Shown: positions 6,435 through 7,541 of the stretch, piece by piece | How the letters are laid out: every line of letters begins with the position of its first letter | How positions within the stretch are numbered: the stretch's first letter is position 1 | NCBI GenBank assembly: GCA_003566395.1 | Contig: PXDL01000561.1 | Coordinates: forward strand, 1-7,541 | DNA length: 7,541 bases | DNA from: Balneolia bacterium | GTDB taxonomy: Bacteria > Bacteroidota > Rhodothermia > Balneolales > Cyclonatronaceae | Direction: 5' to 3' | Translations under genes and position numbers: made by a program | Notes under the pieces: model-generated | Seen by the model: the letters and a program-made list of their open reading frames with translations, nothing else | The model's database searches: none | What the model was told of the DNA's origin: nothing

Positions 6435-6848
6435 ATGTCAACGAGTCAGATTTTTTTATCGATAGGAGCCATTTTGCTGCTGATGATTGTCTCAGCCACG
6501 CTCAACCGGACGTATTTGTCCGCCTTAAGCGGGTCGATAGATAAGCAGGTTGAAGTGGAAGCCATGAATTATGCACAGTCGATGGCTGAAGTGCTGTTCG
6601 GTACCGGAACAGACTACGAGAATCTGGACACCAATCTTGGCAATTTTGACGACGTAACCGATCCGGACCGACGATTCGGACATGTAACCACCTTCGGGGA
6701 TTCGCTCTTTGCCACGATTGATATTGGTCCGGAGCAGACGCTGATTCACGGGGTACAGGGCCGCAGGGCTACCATCACCGTATTTGAAAAAAAAGAAGGC
6801 ACCTATAACCAATTGGTTGAACAAAAAGCAACCATCAACCCGAGATAA
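6435..6848 (+). CDS. Pilin-like minor subunit, PilV/GspI-like (V2)
   Basis: 137-residue protein with an N-terminal hydrophobic anchor (about 6-24) and a soluble domain. The post-anchor helix reads QVEVEAMNYAQS (38-49), closely matching EVQIEAVRIAES in V1. It then runs into LFGTGTDYENLDT (54-66), a loop rich in Asp and Asn (FDDVTDPDRRFGH, 71-83) and strands near the end (SLFATIDIG, RRATITVFEKK). There is no glycine before the hydrophobic stretch at a normal cleavage position and no Glu at +5. It has no cysteine. GGAAG (6423-6427) lies seven bases before the ATG and supports this start. The gene contains a T7 tract (6451-6457) near its start and an A8 tract (6787-6794) near its end. It follows X1 after the longest gap in the operon (34 bases) and is followed by W2 after three bases. 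It is probably a paralogue of V1. Confidence 0.68.
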   Translation: MSTSQIFLSIGAILLLMIVSATLNRTYLSALSGSIDKQVEVEAMNYAQSMAEVLFGTGTDYENLDTNLGNFDDVTDPDRRFGHVTTFGDSLFATIDIGPEQTLIHGVQGRRATITVFEKKEGTYNQLVEQKATINPR

Positions 6849-6851
6849 GCT

Positions 6852-7349
6852 ATGGGATCCATGATCGATTTTATTGTTCCGAACGTAATCGTAGGGCTCC
6901 TTATCCTTACGATATTCGGCGTTCATGCCATGATGATAGACTCATCGGTGGAGACAAGGGTAACCTACGATTTGCAGAGCTTTGCAGATACCGGCGTGCA
7001 GGTAATACAAGAGCACGTACGCGAGCTTCGCAGTATTGAAGCCGCCGACAATGAGAGCATCATGTACACCACGGTGAACAATGAGCAGGTCCGGATTTTC
7101 AGATCCGGGGACGAGCTTCTTGTTTCCACCTTTAATCCGGCCACAGGAGAATCTGAAGACACTCAGTATGCCCTGCGCCTGGCGGACTTACAGTTCAGCC
7201 TGATGCCGGTTGCCGGGGTGGACGATGCTTTGCTGCGGGTACAGATACAAACCGAAAGCCGGCCCGATATGGAGGTAGGAGAACGCACGCACCGCTACAG
7301 AGCCTACGCAAGCCGGGACATTTATCTGAGGAATATGCACCTAAACTAA
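6852..7349 (+). CDS. Pilin-like minor subunit, PilW/GspJ-like (W2)
   Basis: 165-residue protein with an N-terminal anchor (about 6-28) and a soluble domain. The helix after the anchor includes VQVIQEHVRELRSIEAAD (49-66), matching the position of LLERDLMRMGFG in W1. Strands follow: IMYTTVNNEQVRIFRSG (70-86), ELLVSTFN (88-95), ALRLADLQFSLMPV (107-120, which parallels VKDFYFEYLN in W1) and LLRVQIQTESR (127-137). The C-terminus has RDIYLRNMHLN (155-165), which parallels RNLEL in W1. It has no cysteine. Two in-frame ATGs, at 6852 and 6861, could serve as the start, and neither has a clear Shine-Dalgarno. The first is preferred because it lies three bases after the V2 stop and gives MG, as in several sister genes. 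It is probably a paralogue of W1 and a tip-complex member. Confidence 0.68.
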   Translation: MGSMIDFIVPNVIVGLLILTIFGVHAMMIDSSVETRVTYDLQSFADTGVQVIQEHVRELRSIEAADNESIMYTTVNNEQVRIFRSGDELLVSTFNPATGESEDTQYALRLADLQFSLMPVAGVDDALLRVQIQTESRPDMEVGERTHRYRAYASRDIYLRNMHLN

Positions 7350-7373
7350 AACCAAACACGCACCTTAAAAATA

Positions 7374-7541
7374 ATGGGAAAATACGCGTTAATTCTCGTA
7401 ATGGCCCTCAGTTTTGCAGTTATGATCTACGCACTTACCATAAATACCAGCTCCTTAACCGCCGATATGCGAAACGTTGATTCGTACAGTATCGGTCAGG
7501 CCCGCTCCATTGCACAGAGCGCGGCCCAGGTTGCGGTTGCC
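7374..7541 (+). CDS. Partial pilin-like protein, PilX/GspK-like (X2), truncated by the window edge
   Basis: The 56 visible codons are open to the last base. The protein begins MGKYALILVMALSFAVMIYA, giving an anchor at about 4-22. SSLTADMRNVDSY (26-38) follows, then a small-residue helix IGQARSIAQSAAQVAVA (40-56). This parallels X1, where MGRGLLIFIAG is followed by a Tyr and an Ala-rich helix ending in AAQ. It starts 24 bases after W2, with an A-rich leader and no clear Shine-Dalgarno. The order V2-W2-X2 repeats V1-W1-X1. The C-terminal domain is unseen, so whether it also carries a beta-repeat domain is unknown. Confidence 0.65.
   Translation, partial: MGKYALILVMALSFAVMIYALTINTSSLTADMRNVDSYSIGQARSIAQSAAQVAVA

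Larger units (their letters stand above)
660..7541 (+). other. Putative filament assembly operon, open at the right edge
   Basis: Nine co-directional genes follow one another: pilC, pilB, V1, a cyclic-nucleotide-binding-like gene, W1, X1, V2, W2 and X2. Gaps are 12, 11, 12, 0, 9, 34, 3 and 24 bases. I see no hairpin with a T-run between any of them. The first gene follows a strong terminator. This supports a single long transcript, though internal promoters, for example in the 34-base gap before V2, cannot be excluded. Grouping an assembly ATPase and platform protein with several single-anchor pilin-like genes is the usual logic of type IV filament loci. Confidence 0.75.

Overview
The window reads as one chromosomal locus for a type IV filament: a type IV pilus, or a related type II secretion-like or competence-like machine. 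Every gene lies on the + strand. The organism is most likely an FCB-group bacterium, and I lean towards the Balneolota/Rhodothermota side of the Bacteroidota. The reasons are the pilin-like protein beginning MGQQQLLL, a type I remember from that part of the tree, the moderate GC content, and start sites that mix weak or absent Shine-Dalgarno sequences with a few good ones. The taxonomic call is an inference from memory, not a search.

Layout. Bases 1-74 are non-coding and hold a small hairpin followed by a T-run. Bases 75-527 encode a 150-residue pilin-like protein, probably the major subunit. It stands alone and is closed by a strong intrinsic terminator at about 551-583. A second transcription unit then runs from 660 off the right edge. 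It encodes a PilC/GspF inner-membrane platform protein (660-1997), a PilB/GspE assembly ATPase (2010-3797), and a run of small single-anchor, pilin-like proteins (3809-7541). That run is interrupted once by a soluble protein with a cyclic-nucleotide-binding-like fold (4310-4795).

The small genes appear to form two successive copies of a V-W-X minor-pilin set: V1 (3809), W1 (4796), X1 (5348), then V2 (6435), W2 (6852) and X2 (7374, cut by the window edge). V, W and X are used here by analogy with PilV/GspI, PilW/GspJ and PilX/GspK. All these proteins, and the putative major pilin, have an N-terminal hydrophobic helix but lack the classic prepilin signature (Gly, then Phe-Thr-Leu-Ile-Glu with Glu at +5).

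How they would work together (inference): PilB hydrolyses ATP below the membrane and drives PilC, which extracts subunits from the membrane into a helical filament. The V/W/X proteins would form the tip or priming complex, and X1 carries a large glycine-rich beta-repeat domain suited to an exposed tip. The cyclic-nucleotide-binding-like protein is a candidate cytoplasmic regulator or assembly partner. No prepilin peptidase, secretin, PilM/N/O alignment proteins or PilT retraction ATPase are seen, so they must lie outside the window. I saw no tRNA, rRNA, CRISPR array, insertion sequence or attachment site.
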